Shown here piece after piece: positions 21,719 to 29,629 of a DNA stretch of 64,000 bases. The DNA comes from a virus. The DNA lies in IMG/VR virus record IMGVR_UViG_3300031688_001478, positions 37,135 through 101,134 of that record; one strand, 5' to 3'. The notes below the pieces were generated by a model. That model was not told the DNA's origin, did not search any database, and saw only the letters and a program-made list of their open reading frames with translations. Position 1 is the stretch's first letter. Every line of letters starts with the position of its first letter. The position numbers and the translations under genes are program-made.

Positions 21719-22328
21719 CAAAAATATTGTTTTTATACATGGTAGTGGCGCCTCCACGTTAAGTTTTAACTTTTTACAAATATTCTTGCCAGAACATAAC
21801 GTACTTTATATAGAGTACGACACGCAAGAGCTACCGGAAACATTAGTAACTCGTATCAAAATGGAAATACTCGATGAGTTTGGGCATGAACCATTCTCCG
21901 TAATAGCACATAGTTACGGGTGTTTGCTAGGATTAAAAGCGGTACAGGCATTTGCTAACTGTGAAGTATTTTTAGCCATGAGTGCTCCGTGGGGCGGTAG
22001 TAGAACAGCAAAATGGTTATCGTATGCATTCAGACACAGCAAACTTTTTACAGCACTAAATCCAAAGAGTACGTTTATCACTGCATTACAAACTGTAAAC
22101 AATGATTTTAAGATAATTAACATAGTAACAACAGGAACTAGAGGAGCCGGAAATGCTCTTGCTGGTATGGGTGAATCTAACGATGGCACTCTAACTGTTA
22201 AAACACAGAAATCTGTTCCTAGTAATTTTAATAATTTGAAACAGATTGAAATGGGTACTAGTCACAACGAAGTGCTAGTTAATTTTGAAACGGTTGAAAT
22301 TATAAAAAGGGAGATGTTTGGTGAATAA
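21702..22328 (+). CDS. Alpha/beta hydrolase-fold protein
   Basis: A 208-aa protein with the layout of a serine alpha/beta hydrolase. It has an early strand plus oxyanion motif (IVFIHGSG), a nucleophile elbow IAHSYG with Ser71, a candidate acid Asp161 (SNDGT) and a candidate base His188 (TSHNE). The whole triad is present, so it is probably active on an ester or amide; the substrate is unknown. It has no signal peptide. I chose the ATG at 21702, which overlaps the upstream gene by 17 nt; an in-frame ATG at 21678 would add eight residues and has no better ribosome site. It could modify host lipids or a virion component. Confidence 0.8.
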   Translation: MPLPPNKNIVFIHGSGASTLSFNFLQIFLPEHNVLYIEYDTQELPETLVTRIKMEILDEFGHEPFSVIAHSYGCLLGLKAVQAFANCEVFLAMSAPWGGSRTAKWLSYAFRHSKLFTALNPKSTFITALQTVNNDFKIINIVTTGTRGAGNALAGMGESNDGTLTVKTQKSVPSNFNNLKQIEMGTSHNEVLVNFETVEIIKREMFGE

Positions 22329-22533
22329 TAACCATAGCTTAAACGATACCTTAGAAGAAGAACTTCGTCTTATGCTTGTTGACAAGAACAACGAATGTAA
22401 TCAACTAAGAGCCGAAATTAAAACTTTAAGAAGATCAGTTGCTGAAGAACAAGAAGGCAAATATAGAGCCTATATCAAGTTTGCTGATTTACAACAACAA
22501 ATACATACAAATAAGAATAACGAAACAGCTTAA
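22321..22533 (+). CDS. Small coiled-coil protein
   Basis: A 70-aa charged protein, mostly one predicted coiled coil (TLEEELRLMLVDKNNECNQL continuing in heptad style to about residue 60). I prefer the GTG at 22321, placed 7 nt after GGGAG and overlapping the hydrolase stop; a TTG at 22318 is too close to that site. Its stop overlaps the convergent gp5 stop by 4 nt, and I see no terminator between them. Function unknown. Confidence 0.7.
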   Translation: MNNNHSLNDTLEEELRLMLVDKNNECNQLRAEIKTLRRSVAEEQEGKYRAYIKFADLQQQIHTNKNNETA

Positions 22534-24074
22534 CTAGTTGGATTGTCTTTGTCTGCATGGCCTATATAAGGCTCTCGAGTCAGTAATGGCTCTATAATAC
22601 TAGTAACAGTATCTTTATTACCATCTCTCTCACCGTCAGTGGTCAACGGATTATCTTCGCTAGTTGCTTGAAAGTCATATTCCCACCCTGGTGTTTCTAT
22701 TGGCTGGTCTTCATGTGCTATTGTCGGTATAGCCAAAGCGGCTTTACTGTTTTCTGCCTGTGTTGCACTACCACCATCATTGAGATGCACTGTACTGCCC
22801 ACTACGTTTACTTTATTACCTGCTTGTATATTTGTCTCACCGCCTGCCTTAATATGCTGAGTTTCTGACGCTGTACTAAACATGTTAGACTTAGCATTTA
22901 AATGCATGTCAGTGCCAGCGGTTGCAAGTAGTGATTGTCTGGCAGTTAAATGCATACTGCCTAACTCGTCTACTTCTAACACAAAGTCTTTCATAACTTT
23001 CATAGTAGCTTCTGCGCCAGCGTTAATGTTGAGTACGCCACGTTGATTGCCGTCCTCGTCTTGTTGTCCATGTGCTTCGCCATAAACACCTGCATTAATA
23101 TTTACAGATGTGTTGCCTTCTAGATTTAAATTTTTGTCTGCACGAATATTGATGTTACCTTTAGCTCTATACGAAATATCTTTTTCACTATATATTTGTA
23201 TGTCGCCGTCTCCACTCATCTCTACCCACGCAGTACCTTTTGCATTTATTATATAAATTAGTCCGTTAGTGTCGTCCATTAATACTTGGTTGCCACCTGC
23301 TGTTCTAATTCTTATATTTTTACTGTCGCCGTTGATGTCGCCATCGTCCATCACAAAACTGTGTCCACCTGTTCTGTGTGTGCCGTCTTTTTTACCTGTA
23401 GTTAAATTTACATCTTCTGCACCAGGAGTAGATATACCAAATACTGCACTAGGTGATTCTCTTCTTGCACTAGATGACGATAAGCCTCTGAGCTTGTCAT
23501 TTATTAAGCCTTGGTCAAGAATAGGTTTTGTTATATATGGGTTAACTGGTCGTGTAGCATTAACACCGTGATTTATTTGGTCTGTTTGTCTATTAACTTC
23601 TGCAACTGGCAATTTTTGGTCTGTGCCAAAAGTTCTGCCTGCGGCATTACCAGGTACCATGTTAGCCATTTGATCTGGTAGTAAACATCCTAGTACAAAT
23701 GGTAATTTAGATTTGCCGTCAGCAAAACATACTAATACCCAGTTACCTACATCAGGCGGTACCATCCACATGCCATATGTTTTTTGTGTTTCGACATACG
23801 ATGCTAAATTGTCTCCAATTCTGTTAGCCGGGGTACTTCCACCAAACGGAGTACTCCAGAATGCATTAACCCAATTACTCGGATTATCTCTATCTTTGCC
23901 TAACGATGGAATATACACTGTTAGTCTGCCACTGTTAGTATCGTCTTTAGGTCTAACAATAACTTCGCCTAAATATACACCGAAATCTAAATCAGCATTT
24001 TTAGTCATTTCCGCAGTGGGATTATTTCTACTAACTTTAAACTTATCTGCTCTATAATTTCCGCGTAAACTCAT
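22530..24074 (-). CDS. 5: Baseplate hub spike gp5 without a visible lysozyme domain
   Basis: A 514-aa homologue of gp5, the trimeric central spike. Residues about 25-140 form the OB-fold (FGVYLGEVIVRPKDDTNSGR, then WMVPPDVGNWVLVCFADGKS). The C-terminal half is the repetitive beta-helix (DISYRAKGNINIRADKNLNL and similar strands, many ending in short polar turns). T4 gp5 (575 aa) carries an internal lysozyme with a Glu/Asp/Thr triad; I find no such segment here, only a linker of roughly 100 residues. Peptidoglycan piercing must use another protein or be mechanical. Its ATG overlaps the preceding stop as ATGA. Confidence 0.85.
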   Translation of the reverse strand: MSLRGNYRADKFKVSRNNPTAEMTKNADLDFGVYLGEVIVRPKDDTNSGRLTVYIPSLGKDRDNPSNWVNAFWSTPFGGSTPANRIGDNLASYVETQKTYGMWMVPPDVGNWVLVCFADGKSKLPFVLGCLLPDQMANMVPGNAAGRTFGTDQKLPVAEVNRQTDQINHGVNATRPVNPYITKPILDQGLINDKLRGLSSSSARRESPSAVFGISTPGAEDVNLTTGKKDGTHRTGGHSFVMDDGDINGDSKNIRIRTAGGNQVLMDDTNGLIYIINAKGTAWVEMSGDGDIQIYSEKDISYRAKGNINIRADKNLNLEGNTSVNINAGVYGEAHGQQDEDGNQRGVLNINAGAEATMKVMKDFVLEVDELGSMHLTARQSLLATAGTDMHLNAKSNMFSTASETQHIKAGGETNIQAGNKVNVVGSTVHLNDGGSATQAENSKAALAIPTIAHEDQPIETPGWEYDFQATSEDNPLTTDGERDGNKDTVTSIIEPLLTREPYIGHADKDNPTS

Positions 24075-26557
24075 CCGCCTGTACTCCTGTCCGCTTTGGA
24101 CTCATTAAATGTTTCTAGTTGTCGTGCGTTGACGGCGTCTGCTTCTGCATTAGGATCAAATCCATCATCTGCTGGACCGGCTAAGTAGCCATCTCCGTAA
24201 TCTATATCTACTATGTCGTACTCAGATAAATTTAGTGCTGTATTCTTTTTAGCATTTACTTCTATTTCAAACATGCCATTACTAAATGTACATGTAGTTG
24301 CCATGATTTGATATACACCGCTTATAAAGTAAGCCGTGCCTGCTTTCTCAAGATACCCTGTGTTGTTATCTTCATCATCCATATCAGGATCTATTACCCT
24401 CGGAGTTTGCATTGTAAATAGAAAATAGTTATCATTGCCGGTATACGATATGGAATCCATAGTGGTTGCCTTTCCAATGTTGTCTAGTTTCGCTGACATG
24501 CCTTTGCCTTTCTGCGGGTCCGTTGGCTTCTCGCCTAAGTACCATACATCGCCTCTAATTTTTAATCCTAAATCAATTAATATACTTGCATCATTGACAT
24601 TTTGGTACATGTATCCAAACAATGTTGCTTTAGGCGTGCCGTCAACAGTATTACCTGATGTGGACACAATACTCTTAGTATAGTCAAATCCCGGTTTAGT
24701 AACTGCCATCTTTAACGAGTTCATTGCTTGACGAGAACTAAGTTCGCCAATAACAATTTCACTGCCACCGGCATTGTCAATAAGATCCGCTCCATACAAA
24801 TAGCCACTCGGCTCTGGCTTGTACGGTGGGTCGTTTTGCGTTGGCGTCGGATCCGATGATGTAGGGGTGCTAGGATCTGCATTGGCTTCTTGGGACCTGA
24901 AATACCCTAGCGGATCATTGCCTCCGTTATTCAATAATACCATAGCTTCTGCTAAATTCCTTTGTGTCTGTTTATTTTCTTGTAGAGACTTTCTTTCAGA
25001 AGCACTTAACTGTAGTTGGTCAGCAACTTCATTCTGGTATGCAGAGTTATTTAATTTCTTGGTTAGTGCGTCTGTGTTTTCTTGTGCCGCCGCAATCTTA
25101 GCCTTCTTTTGTGAATTGTTGAGGTCGTCATCAGTTGTCGGAGTTCCTGGTGCGTTAGGATTAGTAGATGCATCACCCATCAATCCTCCTTGCGGAGCAC
25201 CTAGTAATAGTTGTCCTGCTTTATAGCCAATAGTTGCTTCTAAAATTTGGTCATTTTGTCCAGTATACAAATAATGATATGCTTTTTTTATTTTCAGTTC
25301 ATTTATTCGAGTGTTAATATTTTCTTTAGTAGTATCAAATTCACCCGGGCCACTGGCTAGTGAGTCGTCTGCTGTTTCATAAAGTATAGGTTTATAAGTT
25401 ACTTTCTTTGCGTAAGTATTTCTTCTATGGTCATAGTCTAGCCACTCAGTAACCGCTTCTATTCTGTACCATGTGGTAAATGTTTGATTCATGTCTAGAC
25501 CGTCTTTGTCTATGGTAGGATCAGTGAAGTCTGTCTTTCTTGTGATTGCCTTTAAAAAGTCATCATTCATTACTAGCAATGTTGTAAGGATCTTATGTAA
25601 GTTAGTGCCTTGCTTTAGTTGTATTCTGTTTCGTCTCCAAACTCCACCGCTGGCTTCTATACCACCATCTAAACTGTCTGGATTGTCTTCTAATATTTTA
25701 TCGTATTCTTCTCTGGTCTTGATTCCCATGGAATCTGCATTCATTAATCTGTTTACTTGTTCAGCTTGTTTGTAGTTACTATAATTTAAATTGCCGTCTC
25801 CACCGAGCATCAACACAAGATTAGAGAAGTCAAACGATACTTCATCTTGTACAGCATGTTCTTTATAGTTGTCTTCTCTGAACTGTTTAAGTGTATCTTC
25901 TAAGGATTTCATACATTCTACAATAGTGCTACCAGTCATACTGGTGTCAGCTGGAATTGTATAAAATGTATCCGAGTATGCGGTTGATTCGGTTTGTACG
26001 AACGTAACATCATATGTGCTACCAGCATCATTAATGTTTACATCGATAGTCGCAATTTCTAATTGCCAACACCATGGCCCATCGATAGAAACAGGTTCGC
26101 CACCGGATTCATTATCGTCTAAATCCTCTGTGTATCCTTTAAAGTTCAATTCGAGAAATACAGGTGCATTAGCAAACATACCGGCTTTGATGCCTAGCAC
26201 TTGTTTTGCCATCTGTATCTGGTCTAGTAAGTCTGCGGCGCCGGGCTGTATAAGTGTAAAAGAACCGTTGGTCACAAATACACCTGCTCCGGACCTAACG
26301 ATATTTAATTCTACATTTTCTATTGCTACACCAGTTACACTAGTCTGAGCAATAATAACTGTTTGTTCTGGTGCGGCTTTTAAGGCTCCGTTTTTATATC
26401 CGCCGCCGTTGCCGTCATCATCGGGTATCATGTAAAGTCTAAAATTATATGATGCGTTATTGAAAGCATCTAGTTTGTTACCGGCTACAGCACCAATCCA
26501 TCGGTCTTCCTTTATAGGAGTTTCAGCTGTCTCTTTGTCTTTGGAAGATCCAAACAT
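24071..26557 (-). CDS. Baseplate hub-associated structural protein (gp27-like position)
   Basis: An 828-aa protein between gp53 and gp5 in the leftward baseplate operon, overlapping its neighbours by 1 and 4 nt. The N-terminal 200 residues are beta-rich (VTGVAIENVELNIVRSGAGV, LELNFKGYTEDLDD). A charged coiled-coil and low-complexity middle lies around residues 460-560, and a further beta domain closes the protein (SYTGNDNYFLFTMQTPRVID). Its place beside gp5 suggests the gp27 hub role, clamping the spike to the tail tube, but I cannot show homology by eye. Virion structural is safe; hub is an inference. Confidence 0.7.
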   Translation of the reverse strand: MFGSSKDKETAETPIKEDRWIGAVAGNKLDAFNNASYNFRLYMIPDDDGNGGGYKNGALKAAPEQTVIIAQTSVTGVAIENVELNIVRSGAGVFVTNGSFTLIQPGAADLLDQIQMAKQVLGIKAGMFANAPVFLELNFKGYTEDLDDNESGGEPVSIDGPWCWQLEIATIDVNINDAGSTYDVTFVQTESTAYSDTFYTIPADTSMTGSTIVECMKSLEDTLKQFREDNYKEHAVQDEVSFDFSNLVLMLGGDGNLNYSNYKQAEQVNRLMNADSMGIKTREEYDKILEDNPDSLDGGIEASGGVWRRNRIQLKQGTNLHKILTTLLVMNDDFLKAITRKTDFTDPTIDKDGLDMNQTFTTWYRIEAVTEWLDYDHRRNTYAKKVTYKPILYETADDSLASGPGEFDTTKENINTRINELKIKKAYHYLYTGQNDQILEATIGYKAGQLLLGAPQGGLMGDASTNPNAPGTPTTDDDLNNSQKKAKIAAAQENTDALTKKLNNSAYQNEVADQLQLSASERKSLQENKQTQRNLAEAMVLLNNGGNDPLGYFRSQEANADPSTPTSSDPTPTQNDPPYKPEPSGYLYGADLIDNAGGSEIVIGELSSRQAMNSLKMAVTKPGFDYTKSIVSTSGNTVDGTPKATLFGYMYQNVNDASILIDLGLKIRGDVWYLGEKPTDPQKGKGMSAKLDNIGKATTMDSISYTGNDNYFLFTMQTPRVIDPDMDDEDNNTGYLEKAGTAYFISGVYQIMATTCTFSNGMFEIEVNAKKNTALNLSEYDIVDIDYGDGYLAGPADDGFDPNAEADAVNARQLETFNESKADRSTGG

Positions 26558-26856
26558 TAGTTTGCTAGCCTGTCTATTACTTCCTTAGAGGGTACGAATA
26601 TTATTAAACCTGACACAAAGTCTTCTATAGGGTCTACTAATGCATCTGGGTTTCTTAATGCAAACACCCACCATAGTTGGACCGTTCCATATAGTTCGTA
26701 TGCTAGTAAGTCAGGGCGTTTTGCGTATTTAGGTTCTACTGAATACTTTCTATCTGCTCGACTTTTTGGAAGTTTAGGCAAATCGTTTACGTCAAGAAAT
26801 AATCCTCTTGTGGAAGCTCTGCGTAAAAAACTGTCTTTGTTAACCGTGTTAGCCAT
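26557..26856 (-). CDS. 53: Baseplate wedge subunit gp53, short form
   Basis: This 99-aa protein carries the gp53 core: YAKRPDLLAYELYGTVQLWW followed by FALRNPDALVDPIEDF and a terminal IFVPSKEVIDRL. gp53 completes the T4 wedge and clamps gp6 and gp25. T4 gp53 is 196 aa, so this is a minimal form holding only the conserved half. It begins 1 nt into the gp48 stop and ends 1 nt into the next start, typical of tightly coupled structural genes. Confidence 0.85.
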   Translation of the reverse strand: MANTVNKDSFLRRASTRGLFLDVNDLPKLPKSRADRKYSVEPKYAKRPDLLAYELYGTVQLWWVFALRNPDALVDPIEDFVSGLIIFVPSKEVIDRLAN

Positions 26857-27602
26857 TAGATAAATCCATCCGATAGTCCCTTGCCACTAGTAAATCTTTG
26901 CAAGTTAAATTTCTTTCTTGTTTTTCTATATGTGTATTGTGGTGCAAGTTCTATCATTATACTAGTTTCCGTTGGCATCATTGTAGTTTTACCTTTGTAT
27001 TTAACCGGAACGTAATCTACGTTGGGCGGTAACTGGAAGTTATAGTTTCGTATGATAACTGGAACTTTGTTAAACCCAAATTCTCCTAAGTATTCAAATA
27101 ATAACACTGGAGGAGGAGTTCCAAAGAATCCACTCTTAACAGCACTATCACCATAGAATGCTTTAGTAACACTTCTTAAAAAATGAAATATTGCTAACAT
27201 ATATTGTGCTTCGTCTGTAGTATTTGCTGTGAACGTTCCTGTGATAGGTATCGTTGTAGGTCTACTATTAATGTATGTATAAAACGGATAGTTCGATCCA
27301 TGTTGGGTAGACTCATTATAATCTACTGAAGCCGCAAGGAAGATATCCGGAGTAAAAGGAAACACAATTCCGCCTCTCTCTTGCAATGGTTTTAGTACAC
27401 TATCAGTAATTTCTTTAGAAGGATCATCGGGATCTACTAGACCGTATGCCCATTTCTCTCCGCCTTTCTTAGGTCGGATTCTTGCTCGCCAGTCTATTTC
27501 CCCAAATTCTGTGCCGTCGTTGCGTTTCATGAATTGATTAAATTCTTGAGAACCGTCTTCGCTGTTTACACTAGGTTGGGTATTTGATGTTTCATTTGCC
27601 AT
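26856..27602 (-). CDS. 48: Baseplate-tail tube junction protein gp48
   Basis: A 248-aa protein of the gp48/gp54 type, which caps the baseplate and starts tail-tube polymerisation. Diagnostic stretches are WRARIRPKKGGEKWAYGL, VFPFTPDIFLAASVDY, the central NYPFYTYINSRPTTIPITG, and FFGTPPPVLLFEYLGEFG. I assign the start at 27602 (MANETSNT), 6 nt after AAGGAG; an in-frame ATG at 27644 would start inside the promoter. It leads the leftward operon gp48-gp53-hub-gp5. T4 gp48 is 364 aa, so this one is shorter; gp54 is the alternative name. Confidence 0.8.
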   Translation of the reverse strand: MANETSNTQPSVNSEDGSQEFNQFMKRNDGTEFGEIDWRARIRPKKGGEKWAYGLVDPDDPSKEITDSVLKPLQERGGIVFPFTPDIFLAASVDYNESTQHGSNYPFYTYINSRPTTIPITGTFTANTTDEAQYMLAIFHFLRSVTKAFYGDSAVKSGFFGTPPPVLLFEYLGEFGFNKVPVIIRNYNFQLPPNVDYVPVKYKGKTTMMPTETSIMIELAPQYTYRKTRKKFNLQRFTSGKGLSDGFI

Positions 27603-27619
27603 ATTGTGCTCCTTCGTTG

Positions 27620-27637
27620 TATTTATCAAGATAAATA
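27620..27637. promoter_or_regulatory. Palindromic bidirectional late promoter (TATTTATC-AA-GATAAATA)
   Basis: Two GATAAATA boxes lie back to back in an 18-bp inverted repeat: minus strand 27627-27620 facing gp48, plus strand 27630-27637 facing gp55. With T4-like spacing the gp48 message would start just before its GAAGGAG ribosome site, giving a leader of about 12 nt. The perfect symmetry suggests a shared, divergently firing late promoter. Confidence 0.75.
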
Positions 27638-27677
27638 ATAGCACGTTTTAATTATTAGTACGATTATTAGAAAACAG

Positions 27678-27706
27678 TTGACTTTGTCTTGCTTAGGCAC
27701 TATAAT
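27678..27706 (+). promoter_or_regulatory. Consensus sigma70-like early promoter for gp55
   Basis: TTGACT at 27678-27683, a 17-bp spacer and a perfect TATAAT at 27701-27706, 22 bp before the gp55 ATG. With the late box at 27630-27637, gp55-gp47-gp46 would have both early and late transcription. Confidence 0.85.
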
Positions 27707-27728
27707 ACTGTTTAACTAAGGAGATTAT

Positions 27729-28601
27729 ATGGCTCACATTACACCAAAAAAGGTTAATTATTTAAACAACAAAGACATACTAAAGCAGATTCATGCTAGT
27801 AAGATGTCGTATTGTTATGTGCAAGATGACAAGTACATGAACCCAGACATCATTTTAATGGATGTCAACGAAATTAATAAAACTACTATTAAACAGGCTC
27901 AAGAGAATAGGTCAGCAAAACTACAATCAGAAGGCTACCAAACTGCTATGAAAGAAGGCGGTTGGGATAAGAAGCCTAAGCAGAAAGACTTTGCAGTTGA
28001 TCCGCTTTCTCTTGCAGTAGATGAACTAGTGTTTAGAGTTATGGGATATGACCATATTCCAGATGAACCGGGTAGAAAGAAAACTACTAAAACAGTTGCT
28101 GATACAAAAGCAAAACTAAATTTCCCTCCATTTAAACATTATATAGTAGATGGTGCTGGAACAAATCCTAGGGAAGTTGCTAGAAGTCATTGGGTAGGTG
28201 GACTACACAATGGTCATTTTAGTGTTGACCACGGAAAAATTACAAATACCCTCGGTAGCATGTTTATGAAACTTGTAGAGCGTTACAGTCAAAGAGGTAA
28301 CTGGCGAGGTTACACTTATGTTGACGAAATGCGTGGACAAGCATTAGTACAACTTGCTCAAATAGGATTGCAATTCAACGAAGCAAAATCAGACAATCCA
28401 TTTGCATATTATACCGCTACAGTTAATAACAGTTTCACTAGAGTGTTAAACTTAGAGAAACGTAACCAATCAATTAGAGACGACATCTTAATCGAGTCTG
28501 GTCATTTACCAAGTTATGGTAGACAGATTGCATACGAGAATGAGATGAAAGAACTTCGTGCGATTGCAGAAACTGAAGTAGAAAATACATCAACTGAGTA
28601 A
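27729..28601 (+). CDS. 55: Late-transcription sigma factor gp55
   Basis: A 290-aa homologue of gp55, the phage sigma-family protein that directs host core RNA polymerase to TATAAATA late promoters. The N-terminal KVNYLNNKDILKQI parallels the T4 gp55 start, and the C-terminal half holds the core-binding region (RGNWRGYTYVDEMRGQALVQ, then FAYYTATVNNSFTRVLNLEK). It is longer than the 185-aa T4 protein; residues about 60-130 are an insertion rich in Lys and Asp. A strong site (AAGGAG) precedes the ATG. It heads a unit with gp47 and gp46 and would act on the GATAAATA boxes listed here. Confidence 0.9.
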   Translation: MAHITPKKVNYLNNKDILKQIHASKMSYCYVQDDKYMNPDIILMDVNEINKTTIKQAQENRSAKLQSEGYQTAMKEGGWDKKPKQKDFAVDPLSLAVDELVFRVMGYDHIPDEPGRKKTTKTVADTKAKLNFPPFKHYIVDGAGTNPREVARSHWVGGLHNGHFSVDHGKITNTLGSMFMKLVERYSQRGNWRGYTYVDEMRGQALVQLAQIGLQFNEAKSDNPFAYYTATVNNSFTRVLNLEKRNQSIRDDILIESGHLPSYGRQIAYENEMKELRAIAETEVENTSTE

Positions 28602-28609
28602 CAACCACT

Positions 28610-29629
28610 ATGGCAAACCTTTTTGAAAGGGCCGCGTGTTTCACCGATATACATTACGGCTTAAAACAAAACAGTAGACAACATTTAATAGACTGCGATA
28701 ACTTTATAACGTGGTTTATTAAGGAAGCGAAAGCACGGAATTGCGAGACTTGTATATTTCTGGGCGACTGGCATCATCATAGAGCAAGTATTAACATTGC
28801 TACTATGAACTCTACTATCAAAGACTTAAAGCGATTAAACGATGCATTTGAAACTGTGTACTTTATCACTGGAAATCATGACTTGTTTTATAGAGAAAAG
28901 CGTGACTTAAACAGTATCGAGTTTGCTAGAGATATGTCTAACATTGTTATGGTAGATGAACACTTCCTACAAGATGATGTTGCTATCGTTCCATGGTTAA
29001 TCGGAGACGAACACAAAGATGTTGCTAAAGTAAAATGCAAATACATGTTTGGACATTTCGAGTTACCATACTTTAAAATGAATGCAATGATTGAAATGCC
29101 GGATCACGGTGGTATTAGAGCAGACATGTTAAGTGGTCCAGAATATGTATTCAGTGGTCACTTCCACAAACGTCAATATAAAGGCAACATACATTACATC
29201 GGTAATGCTTTCCCACATAACTATGCAGATGCACAAGATAATGAACGTGGTGCAATGTTTTTAGAATGGGATGGCGAGCCACAATATGTTAATTGGGCAG
29301 AGTGTCCAAAGTATGTTACTATGGGGTTACGTCAGTTACTTGAAGCGCCTGAAAAATATTTAGATTCACAAACTCATGCAAGAGTTAAACTAGATGTAAA
29401 CATCAGTTACGAAGAAGCAAACTTTATTCGTGAAACATTTGCAGAACAATTTAAAGTTAGAGAGATACAATTACTTCCTGTTAAAGAAGAAGAGGAAGCC
29501 TTCGAAGGTGGTGAAATACAATTTGAAAGTGTTGACCAAATTGTTATACAGCAATTAGAAACAATCGAAAGCAACTTAGTCGACACCGGCGAGCTTGTTA
29601 AAATTTACAGAAGTTTAGAGACCTTATAA
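28610..29629 (+). CDS. 47: Recombination endonuclease subunit gp47 (Mre11-like)
   Basis: A 339-aa protein, the same length as T4 gp47, and the nuclease half of the Mre11-Rad50-like complex that resects DNA ends for recombination-dependent replication. Metallophosphatase motifs appear in order: Asp13/His15 (FTDIHYG), Asp53/His55 (LGDWHHH), Asn89-His90 (TGNHD) and SGHFHK near residue 180. It is followed without a gap by gp46, as expected for subunits made together, and lies 8 nt after gp55. Confidence 0.95.
   Translation: MANLFERAACFTDIHYGLKQNSRQHLIDCDNFITWFIKEAKARNCETCIFLGDWHHHRASINIATMNSTIKDLKRLNDAFETVYFITGNHDLFYREKRDLNSIEFARDMSNIVMVDEHFLQDDVAIVPWLIGDEHKDVAKVKCKYMFGHFELPYFKMNAMIEMPDHGGIRADMLSGPEYVFSGHFHKRQYKGNIHYIGNAFPHNYADAQDNERGAMFLEWDGEPQYVNWAECPKYVTMGLRQLLEAPEKYLDSQTHARVKLDVNISYEEANFIRETFAEQFKVREIQLLPVKEEEEAFEGGEIQFESVDQIVIQQLETIESNLVDTGELVKIYRSLETL

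Noticed and set aside
23600-23760. Lysozyme domain in gp5
   Set aside because: The segment after the OB-fold is a Pro/Gly/Asn-rich linker with no Glu/Asp/Thr catalytic pattern.
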